Shown: positions 42,651 to 52,433, counted from the stretch's first letter. The stretch is 64,000 nt of DNA from an uncultured Paracoccaceae bacterium (GCA_947498985.1 CANMMF010000005.1:372001-436000), one strand, 5' to 3'. Numbers and translations: made by a program. Notes: generated by a model from the sequence alone, not told the origin.

Positions 42651-42773
42651 GTCTGCCACTCCACCCATTCTACGGTGCTGCGTCCTTTAGGCGATCCCTC
42701 CTGTCTCATCAAGGTCTGAGACGGGGCCGGACCTGTCGCAAAGCAGAGGCGCAGACAGCAGCAAAGGCGCGTC

Positions 42774-43379
42774 ATGAGCGAGAGAAACGGCATATTTGCA
42801 GGTGAGGATCCCTTCCGGCTGGCGCAGGCCTGGCTTGCGGAGGCAGAGAAGTCCGAGCCCAACGATCCCAACGCGATTGCGCTTTCCACGGTGGATTCGG
42901 CGGGTCTGCCGAATGTGCGCATGGTGCTTTTGAAAGAGATCGAGGCCGACGCCTTCGTGTTCTACACCAATTACGACAGCCGCAAGGGGCAGGAGATTGC
43001 CGCCACCGGCAAGGCCGCCTTCGTGATCCACTGGAAATCCCTGCGCCGGCAGATCCGCGTTCGCGGGATGGTTGAAAAGGAGGAGGGGCCCAAGGCGGAC
43101 GCGTATTACGCCTCGCGCTCCTACAAGAGCCGGATCGGCGCCTGGGCGTCGAAGCAAAGCCGGCCTCTGTCATCGCGCGCGGCCCTGATGGCGGATGTTG
43201 CCCGCTTGACTGCGTCGAAAGGCGCGAGCCCCGCGCGGCCGCCATTCTGGGGCGGGTTCCGGATTTTTCCGCTGGAGATCGAATTCTGGGCAGATGGCGC
43301 CTTCCGGTTGCATGACAGATTTCGCTGGGACCGGCAAACTCTTGCCGATGCATGGGAGGTTCACCGCCTAAACCCCTGA
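42774..43379 (+). CDS. pdxH: Pyridoxamine 5'-phosphate oxidase
   Basis: A 201-residue FMN-dependent oxidase that makes PLP from PNP or PMP. Conserved segments are [55 protein letters not shown] and, near the C-terminus, [20 protein letters not shown] followed by HDRFRW. AAAGG lies just before the ATG. It is divergent from fabI and upstream of the cold-shock gene, with a 120-base gap to the latter. Confidence 0.96.
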   Translation: MSERNGIFAGEDPFRLAQAWLAEAEKSEPNDPNAIALSTVDSAGLPNVRMVLLKEIEADAFVFYTNYDSRKGQEIAATGKAAFVIHWKSLRRQIRVRGMVEKEEGPKADAYYASRSYKSRIGAWASKQSRPLSSRAALMADVARLTASKGASPARPPFWGGFRIFPLEIEFWADGAFRLHDRFRWDRQTLADAWEVHRLNP

Positions 43380-43498
43380 TCTACACAGATACGCGCAGCG
43401 ATTGACACAAAAAAGCCGCGCCTCTCACGCTTGCATTCAGAAGTCCTACAGCCGACACAATACGGTGGGGATACGTCAAATCTGTAACGAGAGTGCAC

Positions 43499-44026
43499 GT
43501 GACACAGCTAGACGCGGAAGACACGCGAGTTGAAGGCCGGGTGAAGTGGTTCGATCCGGTTAAGGGGTTCGGTTTCGTCATCGCCGAGACGGGCGGGCCC
43601 GATATTTTGCTTCATGCCAATGTTCTGAGGAATTTCGGGCAAAGCTCCGTCGCTGACGGCGCGAAGGTGGAGATCACCATCCAGCGCACAGAGCGCGGGG
43701 TGCAGGCCACCGAAGTGCTTCGGATCGAGCCGCCCGAGGGCACCGATGCGGCCCCTCTGGCCGATTTCGAGGATGTGGACGCCGCCGCCATGCGCGAAGC
43801 GGTGCTGGAACCGGCGCGGGTGAAGTGGTTCGACAAGGCCAAGGGATTTGGCTTTGCAAATGTCTTTGGAAAATCCGAAGATGTGTTCATTCATATCGAG
43901 GTCCTGCGCCGGTCGGGTCTGGCCGATCTGCAGCCCGGAGAGGCGCTGGCGATCCGCGTGATCGACGGCAAGCGGGGACGGATGGCGATGGAGGTGAATG
44001 CATGGGAAACCGCGTTGCCGCGATAG
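43499..44026 (+). CDS. Cold-shock protein with two cold-shock domains
   Basis: A 175-residue protein with two cold-shock domains: domain 1 begins GRVKWFDPVKGFGFVIAET (residue 13) and domain 2 ARVKWFDKAKGFGFANVF (residue 103). Both hold RNP-1 (GFGF) and RNP-2-like motifs (DILLHANVL and DVFIHIEVL), so both should bind single-stranded nucleic acid. There is no ATG; GTG at 43499 is favoured because ACGAG lies seven bases before it, over GTG at 43493. Most CspA proteins have one domain; the two-domain form is known in alphaproteobacteria. It shares its last 25 bases with the next gene. Confidence 0.9.
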   Translation: MTQLDAEDTRVEGRVKWFDPVKGFGFVIAETGGPDILLHANVLRNFGQSSVADGAKVEITIQRTERGVQATEVLRIEPPEGTDAAPLADFEDVDAAAMREAVLEPARVKWFDKAKGFGFANVFGKSEDVFIHIEVLRRSGLADLQPGEALAIRVIDGKRGRMAMEVNAWETALPR

Positions 44027-44490
44027 GGCTCGCCGGGCTTCTGGCCACGTCGGGTGTTCTGGCGGCCAGTGGCGCCGAGGCCGGGCTTGGCTGTCGCGAG
44101 GACACCGTCTGGCTGCGCGGCGAGTTCGGCAAGGCCCGCTTCACCGTCGATCTGGCAGATGACGCCGAGGAACGCGCCCGCGGGCTGATGTTCGTCGAAA
44201 AGATGCCCGCGAGCCGCGGCATGCTTTTTGCCTATGGCGACGAGGGGCCGCGCGGGTTCTGGATGAAGAACACGCTCATCCCGCTCGACATGATCTTTGC
44301 TGATGCCTCGGGCACGGTGGTTTCGGTGCATGCCAATGCAAAGCCGCATGACACCACCACGATCTGGAGCGGCGCACCGGCCAAATACGTGCTCGAGATC
44401 AATGGCGGCATGGCCTCGATGCTGGGCATCACACCCGGGGTAGAGCTGCGCCATCCGGTCATTGAAGAGGCCGCCTGGGCTTGCGAGTGA
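44002..44490 (+). CDS. DUF192 exported protein
   Basis: A 162-residue protein of the DUF192 family. It starts inside the end of the cold-shock gene (25-base overlap), with the strong ribosome site GGAGGTG in the coding part of that gene, so translation is probably coupled. A signal peptide ends near residue 27 (VLAASGAEA). Family segments are RARGLMFVEKMPASRGMLF, PRGFWMKNTLIPLDMIFAD and KYVLEINGGMASMLGITPG. DUF192 proteins are usually periplasmic and of unknown role. The tRNA-Pro gene follows after about 80 bases. Confidence 0.9.
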   Translation: MGNRVAAIGLAGLLATSGVLAASGAEAGLGCREDTVWLRGEFGKARFTVDLADDAEERARGLMFVEKMPASRGMLFAYGDEGPRGFWMKNTLIPLDMIFADASGTVVSVHANAKPHDTTTIWSGAPAKYVLEINGGMASMLGITPGVELRHPVIEEAAWACE

Positions 44491-44567
44491 GCATTCCATG
44501 TGGCGCTCGTGCTGGCGTCGGATTTGGGCTTTTCAAGCCCGGGCAGGGCGGCTAAACGGGCCGTTGT

Positions 44568-44644
44568 CGGGGCGTAGCGCAGCCTGGTAGCGCGTCTGTT
44601 TTGGGTACAGAAGGTCGTGAGTTCGAATCTCGCCGCCCCGACCA
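44568..44644 (+). tRNA. tRNA-Pro, anticodon UGG
   Basis: A 77-base cloverleaf: acceptor CGGGGCG with CGCCCCG, D-arm AGCGCAGCCTGGTAGCGC, anticodon arm TCTGT-TTTGGGT-ACAGA and T-arm GTTCGAATC. The anticodon is TGG, which reads proline codons. CCA is encoded in ACCA at the 3' end. It lies between the DUF192 gene and an unknown gene on the same strand. Confidence 0.95.
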
Positions 44645-44721
44645 TTTCCATATGTCGAAGACCGGGATTTTTGGCCGTTGCATGCTGCACGGCGCGGGCG
44701 GGATTTGCTAGGCTGCCGAGC

Positions 44722-45231
44722 ATGAGCTGTCTCGAAGAGCATCTGCAGGACTATGACGGCAAGGCCGTGACGCTTTTGTCGCAAGCGCAGGTCGCGTGCC
44801 GCGATGCGCCGGGCTATCTGGATGACCTGATCGGGCTTTGTGCAGACACGCGGGCGCTGATCTCGGACGGGGCGACGTGGATCCTGAAGGCGGAGCTCGA
44901 GGCGGGGCAGGAGCTGACAGAGCCGCAACGCGCGCGCCTTGTGGCCGCGCTTGGGCAGATCGACAGCTGGCAAGCGGCGCTGCATCTTCTGCAATCGGTC
45001 GAGATGCTGGAACTGCTCGAGGAAGAGGCGGCGGCGTTTCTGAGCTGGGCCGACGGTCATGCGGCGCATGCCCGGCCGTTTCTGCGCGCCTGGAGCCTGC
45101 ATGCGCGCGTTGTGCTGGGCCTGCGGTTTCCGGATCTGGACATCGATCCCGAGGCGGCGCTTTCCGCCGCGGATGCGGACCAAGCAGGCTCGGTGCGCGC
45201 CCGCGCGCGACAGCTGCGACGGCGTCTGTAG
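44722..45231 (+). CDS. Hypothetical helical protein
   Basis: A 169-residue acidic protein that is predicted to be all helical (SCLEEHLQDYDGKAVTLLSQ, then QIDSWQAALHLLQSVEMLEL). The repeated pattern of paired helices suggests a HEAT-like or armadillo-like fold, but the match is loose and no family was recognised. The C-terminus is basic (RARARQLRRRL). The ATG at 44722 begins just after a spacer following tRNA-Pro. Codon use and composition fit the genome. Function unknown. Confidence 0.7.
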   Translation: MSCLEEHLQDYDGKAVTLLSQAQVACRDAPGYLDDLIGLCADTRALISDGATWILKAELEAGQELTEPQRARLVAALGQIDSWQAALHLLQSVEMLELLEEEAAAFLSWADGHAAHARPFLRAWSLHARVVLGLRFPDLDIDPEAALSAADADQAGSVRARARQLRRRL

Positions 45232-45393
45232 ACGGACGGGCGCGCAAAGCCTCGACGCCGCGCGACACAGGGCGTCGCGGAAATCGCGGAATCCTCTATC
45301 AGAGGCTTGTTCGTGATAAGTGTGCCACAACATCTGGTGGGCGGACCGACGGATCCAACAAAAAGCCGCAGCTTCACGCGACAGGGCAAATGA

Positions 45394-45402
45394 TGTGGAT
45401 AA
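45394..45402. promoter_or_regulatory. Perfect DnaA box in the nrdJ upstream region
   Basis: TGTGGATAA here is the complement of the DnaA consensus TTATCCACA with no mismatch. It is about 375 bases before the nrdJ start. DnaA controls ribonucleotide reductase genes in other bacteria. One box can occur by chance, so a regulatory role is inferred. The rest of the stretch from 45232 to 45776 holds no gene that I can support. Confidence 0.5.
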
Positions 45403-45585
45403 CTCTGCGGACAACAGTGGTTTTTTCAATCCGCGCCGGGGACTGCCGGATTAACCTTCTGGGGGTGAATCGGCAGACGCGGCACAGCCTGTTGCGTTGA
45501 CCGGTTTCGCAACCACAAAATCTACGAAAAAGGCGTTGACGACTCGGACAGGAATCCGCCAAGTTGTGCGAACGGGTCAGGCAGG

Positions 45586-45601
45586 ACACAATATGTAGTG
45601 T
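45586..45601 (+). promoter_or_regulatory. NrdR box upstream of nrdJ
   Basis: ACACAATATGTAGTGT fits the NrdR consensus acaCwAtATaTwGtgt with a G at one inner position. It lies 176 bases before the chosen nrdJ start, next to two GANTC sites (GACTC at 45541, GAATC at 45552) and one at 45645. NrdR represses ribonucleotide reductase genes when dATP is plentiful. A second box, usual in tandem, is not clearly seen. Confidence 0.75.
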
Positions 45602-45776
45602 TCGCGATCCAGGATGGGGACATAACACTCACTCAGATCGTGAGGATTCGGCGCTTTCGGCGCCGTCTTCAAAGATGCGCGCCACAGGCTGCGCAGGCTG
45701 GGGACAGTGTGCGGTTCGAAAATCGTCGCGGCGCAGAAGCGCTGAGTACATGGACAGGCTGGAAGAGGCACCAGGG

Positions 45777-48700
45777 ATGAAAATCGAAAGAAAATACACA
45801 ACGGCGGGGCAGGATGCCTATGAGGGCATCGCGTTTGTCACCACCACGTCGGAGATCCGCAACCCCGACGGCACCATCGTGTTCCGGCTCGAAGACCTCG
45901 AGGTGCCCGCGAAGTGGAGCCAGGTGGCCAGCGACGTCATCGCCCAGAAGTATTTTCGCAAGGCCGGTGTGCCCGTTGCCCTGAAAAAAGTCGCCGAAAA
46001 GGACGTGCCGGAATTCCTGTGGCGCTCCGCCCCCGAAGCCAAAGACACCGAGCGGTCGGGTGAGACCTCTGCCAAGCAGGTCTTTGACCGTCTTGCAGGC
46101 GCCTGGGCCTATTGGGGCTGGAAAGGCGGCTATTTCTCGACCGAAGAGGACGCGCGCGCCTATTACGACGAGATGCGTCACATGCTGGCGACCCAGACCG
46201 CGGCGCCCAACAGCCCGCAATGGTTCAACACCGGTCTGCACTGGGCCTATGGCATCGATGGCCCCGGTCAGGGCCACTATTACGTGGACCACAAGACCGC
46301 CAAGCTCACCAAATCCACCTCCGCCTATGAGCATCCGCAGCCGCATGCCTGCTTCATCCAGTCGGTCTCCGACGATCTGGTGCAGGAAGGCGGGATCATG
46401 GATCTCTGGGTCCGCGAGGCGCGTCTTTTCAAATATGGCTCCGGCACCGGCACCAATTTCTCCTCCCTGCGCGCCGCCAATGAGCCGCTCTCGGGCGGCG
46501 GCAAATCCTCGGGCCTCATGGGCTTTCTGAAGATCGGCGACCGCGCGGCGGGCGCGATCAAATCGGGCGGCACCACGCGCCGCGCCGCCAAGATGGTGAT
46601 CTGTGACGTCGATCACCCCGATATCGAGGAATTCATCAACTGGAAGGTGCTGGAAGAGCAGAAGGTCGCCAGCATCGTTGCGGGCTCCAAGACCCACGAG
46701 AAGATGCTCAACGCCATTTTCGCGGCGATCAAGGTCTGGGACGGCGCCGAAGCCGATGCCTTTGATCCCAAGAAAAACAACGGCTTGAAGGACGCAATTC
46801 GTGCAGCCAAGCGCGCGATGATCCCCGAGACCTATATCAAACGCGTGCTGGACTACGCGCGGCAGGGTTACGCGTCCATCGAGTTTCCGACCTACGACAC
46901 CGACTGGGACAGCGAAGCGTACGCAAGCGTATCCGGCCAGAACTCCAACAATTCGATCCGCGTGACCGACGCGTTCCTGCGTGCCGTGCGCGAAGATGCC
47001 GATTGGGAGCTCATCCGCCGCACCGATGGCAAGACCGCCCGGATCGTGAAAGCACGCGAGCTCTGGGAGCAGGTGGGCCACGCCGCCTGGGCCTGCGCCG
47101 ATCCCGGCATCCAGTTCCACGACACGGTCAACGCCTGGCACACCTGCCCCGAAGACGGCGCGATCCGCGGCTCCAACCCGTGCTCGGAATACATGTTCCT
47201 CGACGACACCGCCTGCAACCTCGCCTCGATGAACCTGCTGACCTTCCTCAAGGACGGCAAGTTCGACGCGGAAAGCTACATGCACGCCACACGGCTCTGG
47301 ACGCTGACGCTGGAGATCTCGGTGACCATGGCGCAGTTCCCTTCCAAGGAGATCGCGCAGCTCAGCTACGATTTCCGCACGCTGGGTCTGGGCTACGCCA
47401 ATATCGGCGGGCTGCTGATGAACATGGGCTATTCCTATGACAGCAACGAAGGCCGGGCGCTTTGCGGCGCGCTGACCGCGATCATGACCGGGGTGAGCTA
47501 CGCCACCTCCGCCGAGATCGCCGGAGAGCTGGGCGCGTTTTCGGGTTATGACCGCAACAAGGACCACATGCTGCGGGTGATCCGCAACCACCGCAACGCG
47601 GCTTACGGCGCCACCACCGGCTATCAGGGGCTCGACGTGAAACCGGTGCCGCTGGATCACGCGGGTTGCCCGGACGCGACGCTGGTCGAACTGGCGATGT
47701 CGAGCTGGGACGAGGCGCTGCGGCTGGGCGAAAAGCATGGCTACCGCAACGCGCAGACAAGCGTGATCGCGCCCACCGGCACCATCGGACTGGTGATGGA
47801 TTGCGACACCACCGGCATCGAGCCCGATTTCGCGCTGGTGAAGTTCAAGAAGCTCGCGGGCGGCGGCTATTTCAAGATCATCAACCGCTCGGTGCCGGCG
47901 GCGCTGGAAAAGCTGGGCTACGGCTCTGCCCAGATCGAGGAGATCATCTCCTACGCGGTGGGCCATGGCACGCTTGGCAATGCGCCCGGCATCAACCACA
48001 CCTCGCTCATCGGGCACGGTTTTGGCCCTGCGCAGATCGAGAAGATCGAGGGCGCGCTGGCCACCGCCTTCGACATCCGCTTTGTCTTCAACCAGTGGAC
48101 GCTGGGCGAAGAGTTCTGCCGCGACGTGCTTGGCATTCCTGCGGAAAAGCTCGGTGATCCGACCTTCGACATGCTCAAGCATCTGGGCTTTGCCAAGGCG
48201 GATGTGGACGCGGCCAACGACCATGTCTGCGGCACCATGACCCTCGAGGGCGCGCCGTTCCTCAAGCTGGAGCACTATCCGGTCTTCGACTGCGCCAATG
48301 CCTGCGGCAAGAAGGGCAAGCGCTATCTCAGCGTCGACAGCCACATCCACATGATGGCCGCCGCGCAGAGCTTCATCTCGGGCGCGATCTCCAAGACGAT
48401 CAACATGCCCAACGACGCCACCATAGAGGATTGCCAGAACGCCTATGAGCTTTCGTGGTCGCTGGGGGTGAAGGCCAACGCGCTTTACCGCGACGGCTCC
48501 AAGCTCAGCCAGCCGCTGGCCTCGGCGCTGGTCGAGGACGATGACGACGCCGCCGAGATCCTCGAGACCGGCACCCAGACCGAGAAGGCACAGGTGCTGG
48601 CCGAAAAGATCGTCGAGAAGATCGTCGTCAAGGAGGTCGAGCGCGCCATGGGCCGCGAGCGGATGCCCGAGCGCCGCAAGGGCTACACGCAAAAGGCGGT

Positions 48701-49448
48701 GGTCGGTGGCCACAAGGTCTATCTGCGGACCGGCGAATATGAAGGCGGCAAGCTGGGCGAGATCTTCATCGACATGCACAAGGAAGGCGCGGGCTTCCGG
48801 GCGATGATGAACAATTTCGCCATCGCGGTGTCGGTTGGTCTGCAATACGGTGTGCCGCTGGAGGAGTTCGTCGATGCCTTCACCTTCACCAAGTTCGAAC
48901 CCGCGGGCATGGTGCAGGGCAATGACAGCATCAAGAACGCCACCTCGATCCTCGACTACATCTTCCGCGAATTGGCGGTCAGCTATCTCGACCGCACCGA
49001 CCTGGCCCATGTGAAGCCCGAAGGCGCGGCCTTCGACGACCTGGGGCGCGGCGAGGAAGAGGGGGTGTCCAACATCTCCGAGATCTCCGAGACCGCCGCG
49101 TCGAAATCGCTCGAGGTGCTCAAGCAGATCAGCTCCACCGGCTATCTGCGCAAACGTCTGCCGCAGGAACTGGTGGTGCTGCAGGGCGGCGCGCTGGAGG
49201 CCACGGGCACCGATCCGGTGGCGATGCTGAACACGCTTGTGCCGGAAACCTCTGGCGGCGAGGTCACGGTCGCGGCCACCTCCACCGTCGCGGTCGCCGC
49301 AGGCACGCTCACGATGGACGAACGCACGAAAGCCAAGATGCAGGGCTACGAAGGCGATCCCTGCGGCGAATGCGGCAACTACACGCTGGTGCGCAACGGC
49401 ACCTGCATGAAGTGCAACACCTGCGGCGGGACGTCGGGGTGTAGCTGA
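45777..49448 (+). CDS. nrdJ: Vitamin B12-dependent (class II) ribonucleoside-diphosphate reductase
   Basis: A 1223-residue NrdJ that makes deoxynucleotides with adenosylcobalamin, needing no oxygen. The ATG at 45777 gives the usual start [20 protein letters not shown]; an in-frame codon at 45564 precedes the NrdR box and is implausible. Conserved parts are [17 protein letters not shown], the PHACFIQSV segment with an active-site Cys, NPCSEYMF near residue 468 and, at the C-terminus (from residue 1192), CGECGNYTL and [13 protein letters not shown], a cysteine-rich zinc or redox tail. The gene has its own terminator at 49649, about 200 bases on. Confidence 0.96.
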   Translation: MKIERKYTTAGQDAYEGIAFVTTTSEIRNPDGTIVFRLEDLEVPAKWSQVASDVIAQKYFRKAGVPVALKKVAEKDVPEFLWRSAPEAKDTERSGETSAKQVFDRLAGAWAYWGWKGGYFSTEEDARAYYDEMRHMLATQTAAPNSPQWFNTGLHWAYGIDGPGQGHYYVDHKTAKLTKSTSAYEHPQPHACFIQSVSDDLVQEGGIMDLWVREARLFKYGSGTGTNFSSLRAANEPLSGGGKSSGLMGFLKIGDRAAGAIKSGGTTRRAAKMVICDVDHPDIEEFINWKVLEEQKVASIVAGSKTHEKMLNAIFAAIKVWDGAEADAFDPKKNNGLKDAIRAAKRAMIPETYIKRVLDYARQGYASIEFPTYDTDWDSEAYASVSGQNSNNSIRVTDAFLRAVREDADWELIRRTDGKTARIVKARELWEQVGHAAWACADPGIQFHDTVNAWHTCPEDGAIRGSNPCSEYMFLDDTACNLASMNLLTFLKDGKFDAESYMHATRLWTLTLEISVTMAQFPSKEIAQLSYDFRTLGLGYANIGGLLMNMGYSYDSNEGRALCGALTAIMTGVSYATSAEIAGELGAFSGYDRNKDHMLRVIRNHRNAAYGATTGYQGLDVKPVPLDHAGCPDATLVELAMSSWDEALRLGEKHGYRNAQTSVIAPTGTIGLVMDCDTTGIEPDFALVKFKKLAGGGYFKIINRSVPAALEKLGYGSAQIEEIISYAVGHGTLGNAPGINHTSLIGHGFGPAQIEKIEGALATAFDIRFVFNQWTLGEEFCRDVLGIPAEKLGDPTFDMLKHLGFAKADVDAANDHVCGTMTLEGAPFLKLEHYPVFDCANACGKKGKRYLSVDSHIHMMAAAQSFISGAISKTINMPNDATIEDCQNAYELSWSLGVKANALYRDGSKLSQPLASALVEDDDDAAEILETGTQTEKAQVLAEKIVEKIVVKEVERAMGRERMPERRKGYTQKAVVGGHKVYLRTGEYEGGKLGEIFIDMHKEGAGFRAMMNNFAIAVSVGLQYGVPLEEFVDAFTFTKFEPAGMVQGNDSIKNATSILDYIFRELAVSYLDRTDLAHVKPEGAAFDDLGRGEEEGVSNISEISETAASKSLEVLKQISSTGYLRKRLPQELVVLQGGALEATGTDPVAMLNTLVPETSGGEVTVAATSTVAVAAGTLTMDERTKAKMQGYEGDPCGECGNYTLVRNGTCMKCNTCGGTSGCS

Positions 49449-49648
49449 GCAGAGACCGCGTCCGAGGGAGGACGTGTAGGGGGGAGAGGTGCGATGGCAG
49501 CCGCGGCCGCCCCCCGACGAAACATCGCAGGGCCCCGAAAGCGGCGCTGCAGAGTTCCGGGGCGCGTGCGCGTGTCCCTGACGCAGATAAGGCCGCAGGC
49601 AGAAAAACTCGAGCGGTGAAACAAAAGAGCCTTATCGGCGAGACTTGC

Positions 49649-49674
49649 AAGGGCCCCTTCGGGGGCCCTTTTTT
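49649..49674 (+). terminator. Rho-independent terminator after nrdJ
   Basis: AAGGGCCCC pairs with GGGGCCCTT across a TTCG tetraloop, and the T run continues to 49674. TTCG loops are especially stable. It is 200 bases after the nrdJ stop, and the intervening stretch (49449-49648) has no gene seen. Confidence 0.88.
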
Positions 49675-49788
49675 CTGCCTGCGCACCGGTGGGCCTGTCA
49701 TCCGTCAGTCCTCCGCCGCGCGGCGGTCCCGGGCGCGCGTGCGGCGCCAAGGTCTCGGGGCGCCATCACATTCGCCGCAAATCTGTGA

Positions 49789-50865
49789 TCAGCGGCGCCC
49801 GGTCATCCGCCGCAGCAACCGGCCCAGCACCGAGCCGCGCGCCTCCGCCGCATCGAGGCTCGCTTGCCACAGCGCGGATTTGCGCGCGGCATCGACGGGG
49901 CACAGATCGGCGATGTCGTGCAGGCGGCTGTAGCGCTCCTCGGCCTGCGCCGGGGACATTTTCGGCGCCTGCTGCTCGGGAAACACGAGGCCCAGCCGTT
50001 CCTTCAGCCAGGGCGCCTCCGTCACCCGCGCCTCAATCACCTCGCGCACCGCGTCGTGCAGGCGCGGGCGCGCGGCACCGGGCAGGGTGGCATCGGTCGC
50101 CACCACGATCTTGCGAAACGCCTTCTTGTCGGCGCGCACCGCGGCGGGCAGGGGGCGGGTGTCGCGAAAAAGCTCCTGCAGCACCGCCATCGCCTCGGCG
50201 GAGACGGTGGTGTTGTCCTCGTCCTTGCCACGGATGAGCGCGTCGCGGTCGACCCGCGGCAACATGCGGGTGACAAAATCGCTCACCACGTCACCGTCGG
50301 CCAGCGCGTCGCGGGCAAACCGCACCGCGGTCAGCGGGCCCGGGCCATGCTCCAGAAACGGCTCCAGCACGTCGCGCAGCCGGGTCTGCGACAGGTAGAG
50401 AAACTCGGGCCGTTTCTTGACGTCCTGCTGCACCTTGGAAAGCGCGTAGGAGGCGGGGCCGCGCAGATAGGCGACGACCTCGACCCGGCGGGCCAGTTCG
50501 GCGCAGGTCCGGGTGAGGCGCGCAAAGGCCTCCGGCGGGAACGTCCTGAACTGGTTTTCGCAACTCAGCACGACATCCCGCGGCGCGTCCGCCGCGATCC
50601 GGGCCTTCAGATCTTCAAAGCGGGCGGCCGCATGGTCGCGGATCTCGGACGGGTTGGTGCCCAGCGAAGCGAGCTGCACCGGATCGTCGGGCAAGACACC
50701 CCAGAGATGCGGAAACAGAAGCTGGTGATTGTCGTGCCGTCCGGGATCGGGAAAGAGCACACCCGCCCGGCCCAGCGCCTCATCCGAGGCGCGCAGCGTG
50801 CGCTGGATCGAGGTCGAGCCGGTCTTGCCATGGCCGATATGCAGGATCAGGCGTTCTGCGATCAT
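49789..50865 (-). CDS. Sulfotransferase-like P-loop protein
   Basis: A 358-residue protein. RLILHIGHGKTGSTSIQRTL at residues 5-24 is a P-loop of the PAPS-binding type seen in sulfotransferases (HIGxxKTGSTS), followed by a predicted helical core and, near residue 95, RDVVLSCENQF. VVAYLRGPASYALSKVQQD near residue 130 may be the 3'-phosphate site. The sulfate acceptor is unknown; in marine bacteria such proteins often modify polysaccharides or lipids. It precedes the HTH-like gene on the same strand... both read leftward, and the spacer is 30 bases, so they may be co-transcribed. Confidence 0.78.
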   Translation of the reverse strand: MIAERLILHIGHGKTGSTSIQRTLRASDEALGRAGVLFPDPGRHDNHQLLFPHLWGVLPDDPVQLASLGTNPSEIRDHAAARFEDLKARIAADAPRDVVLSCENQFRTFPPEAFARLTRTCAELARRVEVVAYLRGPASYALSKVQQDVKKRPEFLYLSQTRLRDVLEPFLEHGPGPLTAVRFARDALADGDVVSDFVTRMLPRVDRDALIRGKDEDNTTVSAEAMAVLQELFRDTRPLPAAVRADKKAFRKIVVATDATLPGAARPRLHDAVREVIEARVTEAPWLKERLGLVFPEQQAPKMSPAQAEERYSRLHDIADLCPVDAARKSALWQASLDAAEARGSVLGRLLRRMTGRR

Positions 50866-50894
50866 CCCGGGCCTCCGAAGCGCCGCGCCTGCGG

Positions 50895-51353
50895 TCAGCC
50901 CTGTTCTTCTTCGAGATGCAGCTTCATGTCGATCAGCACCTGCTGGATCGCCAGCGTCTCTTTCAGCAGGCGCTTGGCCTCGTTGGCGGTGATCACGCCA
51001 TCCTCGATCGACTGGTGGTATTCGGCCATCAGCATCGAGAACCTCTGCGCCAGCGCGATCACGTCGCTGTTCACGCCGCCCTCCTGCTTGGCGTTCTTGC
51101 GGCGCTCGTCAAAGCTGAGGGTGATTCCCTTCAGTTCGGCCAGTGCCGCGGTCACATGCGGGTAGGACGCGGCCTCTTCGAGGGCGGCCACCGCGTCGGC
51201 GGGGATGAAGCGGTCCGCGTGTTCGTCGTAATCCGAATAATACCGCCCCAGCGTCGCCTTGGACTTGCCGGTGAGCGTGCACGCCGCCTCGATGCCCACA
51301 TCCTTGACGAGAGCTTCGGTGTGTTTCTTCAGATACCGTCCAACGCTTGACAT
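50895..51353 (-). CDS. Hypothetical protein with an N-terminal helix-turn-helix-like segment
   Basis: A 152-residue, mostly helical protein. Residues 12-38 (EALVKDVGIEAACTLTGKSK and on) look like a helix-turn-helix in which TGKSKATLGRYYSD would be the recognition helix. The middle has an amphipathic stretch (VIALAQRFSMLMAEYHQSIE) and the end is a long helix with ANEAKRLLKETLAIQQVLID. It resembles small phage-derived regulators found in Rhodobacterales, but I do not recognise a named family. It lies 30 bases upstream of the sulfotransferase-like gene on the same strand, so it may control or share its expression. Confidence 0.65.
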   Translation of the reverse strand: MSSVGRYLKKHTEALVKDVGIEAACTLTGKSKATLGRYYSDYDEHADRFIPADAVAALEEAASYPHVTAALAELKGITLSFDERRKNAKQEGGVNSDVIALAQRFSMLMAEYHQSIEDGVITANEAKRLLKETLAIQQVLIDMKLHLEEEQG

Positions 51354-51709
51354 ACTGGGTCCTTATGATCGCCGCCCGCCGGGGAGTGGCCAAAGTCTTT
51401 TCCCCTTATCTCTAACGCAACCGAATGTCATTTGAAAATCAGGCTCCGGTCAAGGAGCGATGACCTGCCGTTCCCCGTCCCCATATGTTGCCTCATGTGG
51501 TGCGACAAATGAGGGCGGATCCTCTGCGCCTGTGTAACTTGTGTTGTGCGGATGGGTGAACGGTGAAATCTGGGCGTGGTCCGTGTGCTGAACCCCAGAG
51601 GGGCAACCCTCCATCACCGGACCGCGCGTTTTTCTTTTGCAGGATATCCGATCGCGCGCGCGCGTCTGCGGGCCTTGCCAAGGCCGGGCTGGCTGGGGCA
51701 TGACGCGGC
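51354..51709. other. Divergent promoter region, no gene seen
   Basis: About 355 bases between the HTH-like gene and tdk, which are read away from each other. CCTCAT and ATGAGG form a 6-base inverted repeat with a 12-base spacer near 51492-51515. No frame has a ribosome site and protein-like composition. It should hold the promoters for both directions. Confidence 0.45.
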
Positions 51710-52300
51710 ATGGCCAAGCTGCATTTCCACTACTCCACCATGAACGCGGGCAAGACGACGCTGCTGTTGCAGGCGGCGCATAACTACAATGAAGGCGGGA
51801 TGCATACCTATCTGCTCACCGCCTCGGTGGATGATCGCGCGGGGCCCGGGCGGATCGGCTCGCGCATCGGTCTCACGCGGGAAGCGGAGTGTTTCGGAAC
51901 CGGCGAAGACCTTTACGCCAAGGTCGAGGCGCGGCTCGCCGAAGGTGCGGTGGCCTGTATCTTTGTCGACGAGGCGCAGTTTCTGACGCCCGATCAGGTC
52001 TGGCAGCTGGCGCGGGTGGTGGACGATCTTGGCGTGCCGGTCATGGCCTACGGGTTGCGGGTCGATTTCCGGGGAGAGCTTTTCCCCGGCTCGGCGACGC
52101 TGCTGGCGCTGGCGGACGAGATGCGCGAGGTGCGCACGATCTGCAAATGCGGGCGCAAGGCCACGATGGTGGTGCGGCGCGGTGCGGGTGGCGAGGTCTT
52201 GCATGACGGCGCCCAGGTTCAGATTGGCGGCAACGAGACCTATGAGAGCCTCTGTCGCCGCCACTGGCGCGAAGCGATGGGGGATCGCAGGCCAGACTGA
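51710..52300 (+). CDS. tdk: Thymidine kinase
   Basis: A 196-residue TK1-type thymidine kinase that salvages thymidine to dTMP. The P-loop is YSTMNAGKTTLLLQ near residue 10; FVDEAQFLTPDQV near residue 85 holds the catalytic Glu, and GLRVDFRGELFPGS is the lasso region. The zinc motif CKCGRKATM with a later CRRHW near the end is present. It ends before a dispersed repeat and the convergent glutathione transferase gene. Confidence 0.95.
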   Translation: MAKLHFHYSTMNAGKTTLLLQAAHNYNEGGMHTYLLTASVDDRAGPGRIGSRIGLTREAECFGTGEDLYAKVEARLAEGAVACIFVDEAQFLTPDQVWQLARVVDDLGVPVMAYGLRVDFRGELFPGSATLLALADEMREVRTICKCGRKATMVVRRGAGGEVLHDGAQVQIGGNETYESLCRRHWREAMGDRRPD

Positions 52301-52364
52301 ACAGGCGGAGCACCTGGCCGGTATCGGTATCGGATCGCTTTGGCGATCCGACCGGCGCGCGGCC

Positions 52365-52433
52365 CTGAAGGGCCGCGCGGACGGGGGGCGCTGCCCCCCG
52401 GACCCCCCGAAGTATTTCTCAACCAGAGAAGCA
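52365..52433 (+). repeat. Dispersed GC-hairpin/GTATTT repeat A, copy 5
   Basis: GGGGGGCGCTGCCCCCC is a hairpin, then GGACCCCCCGAAGTATTTCT and CAACCAGAGAAGCAGG. A further hairpin precedes it (GCGCGCGGCCC and GGGCCGCGCG, 52355-52379). It lies in the convergent gap between tdk and the glutathione transferase gene. Confidence 0.74.

Noticed and set aside
45564-45776. Earlier start for nrdJ at 45564
   Set aside because: It would place the start before the NrdR box (45586) and add 71 residues unlike any reductase. The ATG at 45777 gives the normal N-terminus.
45669-49010. A minus-strand frame of about 1110 codons across nrdJ
   Set aside because: It mirrors nrdJ, which has clear motifs. Composition is dominated by Ala, Val, Gly, Asp and His, as expected from an antisense frame.
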